NCBI GenBank assembly: GCA_002342505.1
Contig: DDQB01000025.1
Span: forward strand, 2,167 to 7,587
Direction of reading: 5' to 3'
DNA length: 5,421 nucleotides
From: Acidaminococcaceae bacterium UBA2453
GTDB taxonomy: Bacteria; Bacillota; Negativicutes; Acidaminococcales; Acidaminococcaceae
This document shows, piece by piece, positions 5,402 to 5,421 of this stretch. A program made the position numbers and the translations under genes. The notes under the pieces were generated by a model that did no database searches, had not been told where the DNA came from, and worked only from the letters and a program-made list of their open reading frames with translations. Position 1 is the stretch's first letter. Each line of letters begins with the position of its first letter.

Positions 5402-5421
5402 CGCAAACCCGTCAACGATTC

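Larger units (their letters stand above)
5057..5421. other. 365-bp intergenic region without a convincing gene
   Basis: After the stop of the 4001 gene the sequence holds, in order, the 76-bp hairpin element, a short palindrome AATGATCATT (5167-5176), the CIRCE-like operator, the long hairpin, the minus-strand promoter and the repeat copy. A 36-codon plus-strand frame at 5185-5295 has no ribosome binding site and runs through the operator and hairpin. It is a dense regulatory spacer rather than a coding one. Confidence 0.6.

Overview
The window reads as ordinary chromosome from a low-to-mid GC Gram-positive-type bacterium. Strong AGGAGG/AAGGAG ribosome binding sites, sigma-A-like promoters, U-tract terminators and a CIRCE-type (HrcA) operator all point to Firmicutes. 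The mixed base composition (balanced coding, very AT-rich spacers) would fit a member of the Negativicutes, but that is an inference from style and not a proven placement.

Layout, left to right. 1-115: two degenerate copies of a short GC-rich repeat, downstream of gene 1. 116-853 (minus): an unrecognised 245-aa protein with one N-terminal hydrophobic segment and a long Ala/Glu/Lys helical tail. 854-1239: an AT-rich spacer with five TCGTTTCTAT-like iterons at about 14-bp spacing, a possible promoter for gene 1, and a clear intrinsic terminator for clpB. 1240-3771 (minus): complete clpB, the hexameric AAA+ disaggregase. 3772-4000: divergent spacer holding a 98-bp imperfect palindrome that also carries the best promoter for the next gene. 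4001-5056 (plus): a 351-aa C-tail-anchored protein that resembles the RMD1/DUF155 family. 5057-5421: 365 bp without a convincing gene but rich in signals: a 76-bp hairpin element just after the gene, a CIRCE-like operator, a strong minus-strand promoter that runs straight into a long hairpin with a U-tract (possible small RNA), and another copy of the repeat seen at 74-112, in inverted orientation.

How the parts relate. ClpB works with DnaK/DnaJ/GrpE to rescue aggregated proteins. The CIRCE at the right edge suggests the neighbourhood continues toward another heat-shock locus, although no gene it could control is inside the window. The clpB leader itself shows neither a CIRCE nor paired CtsR heptads. 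Gene 1 and clpB share a strand but are separated by a strong terminator, so they are probably separate transcription units. The most unusual content lies in the spacers: a family of short repeats, a palindromic element that doubles as a promoter, an iteron array, and a promoter-hairpin unit that may be a small RNA.
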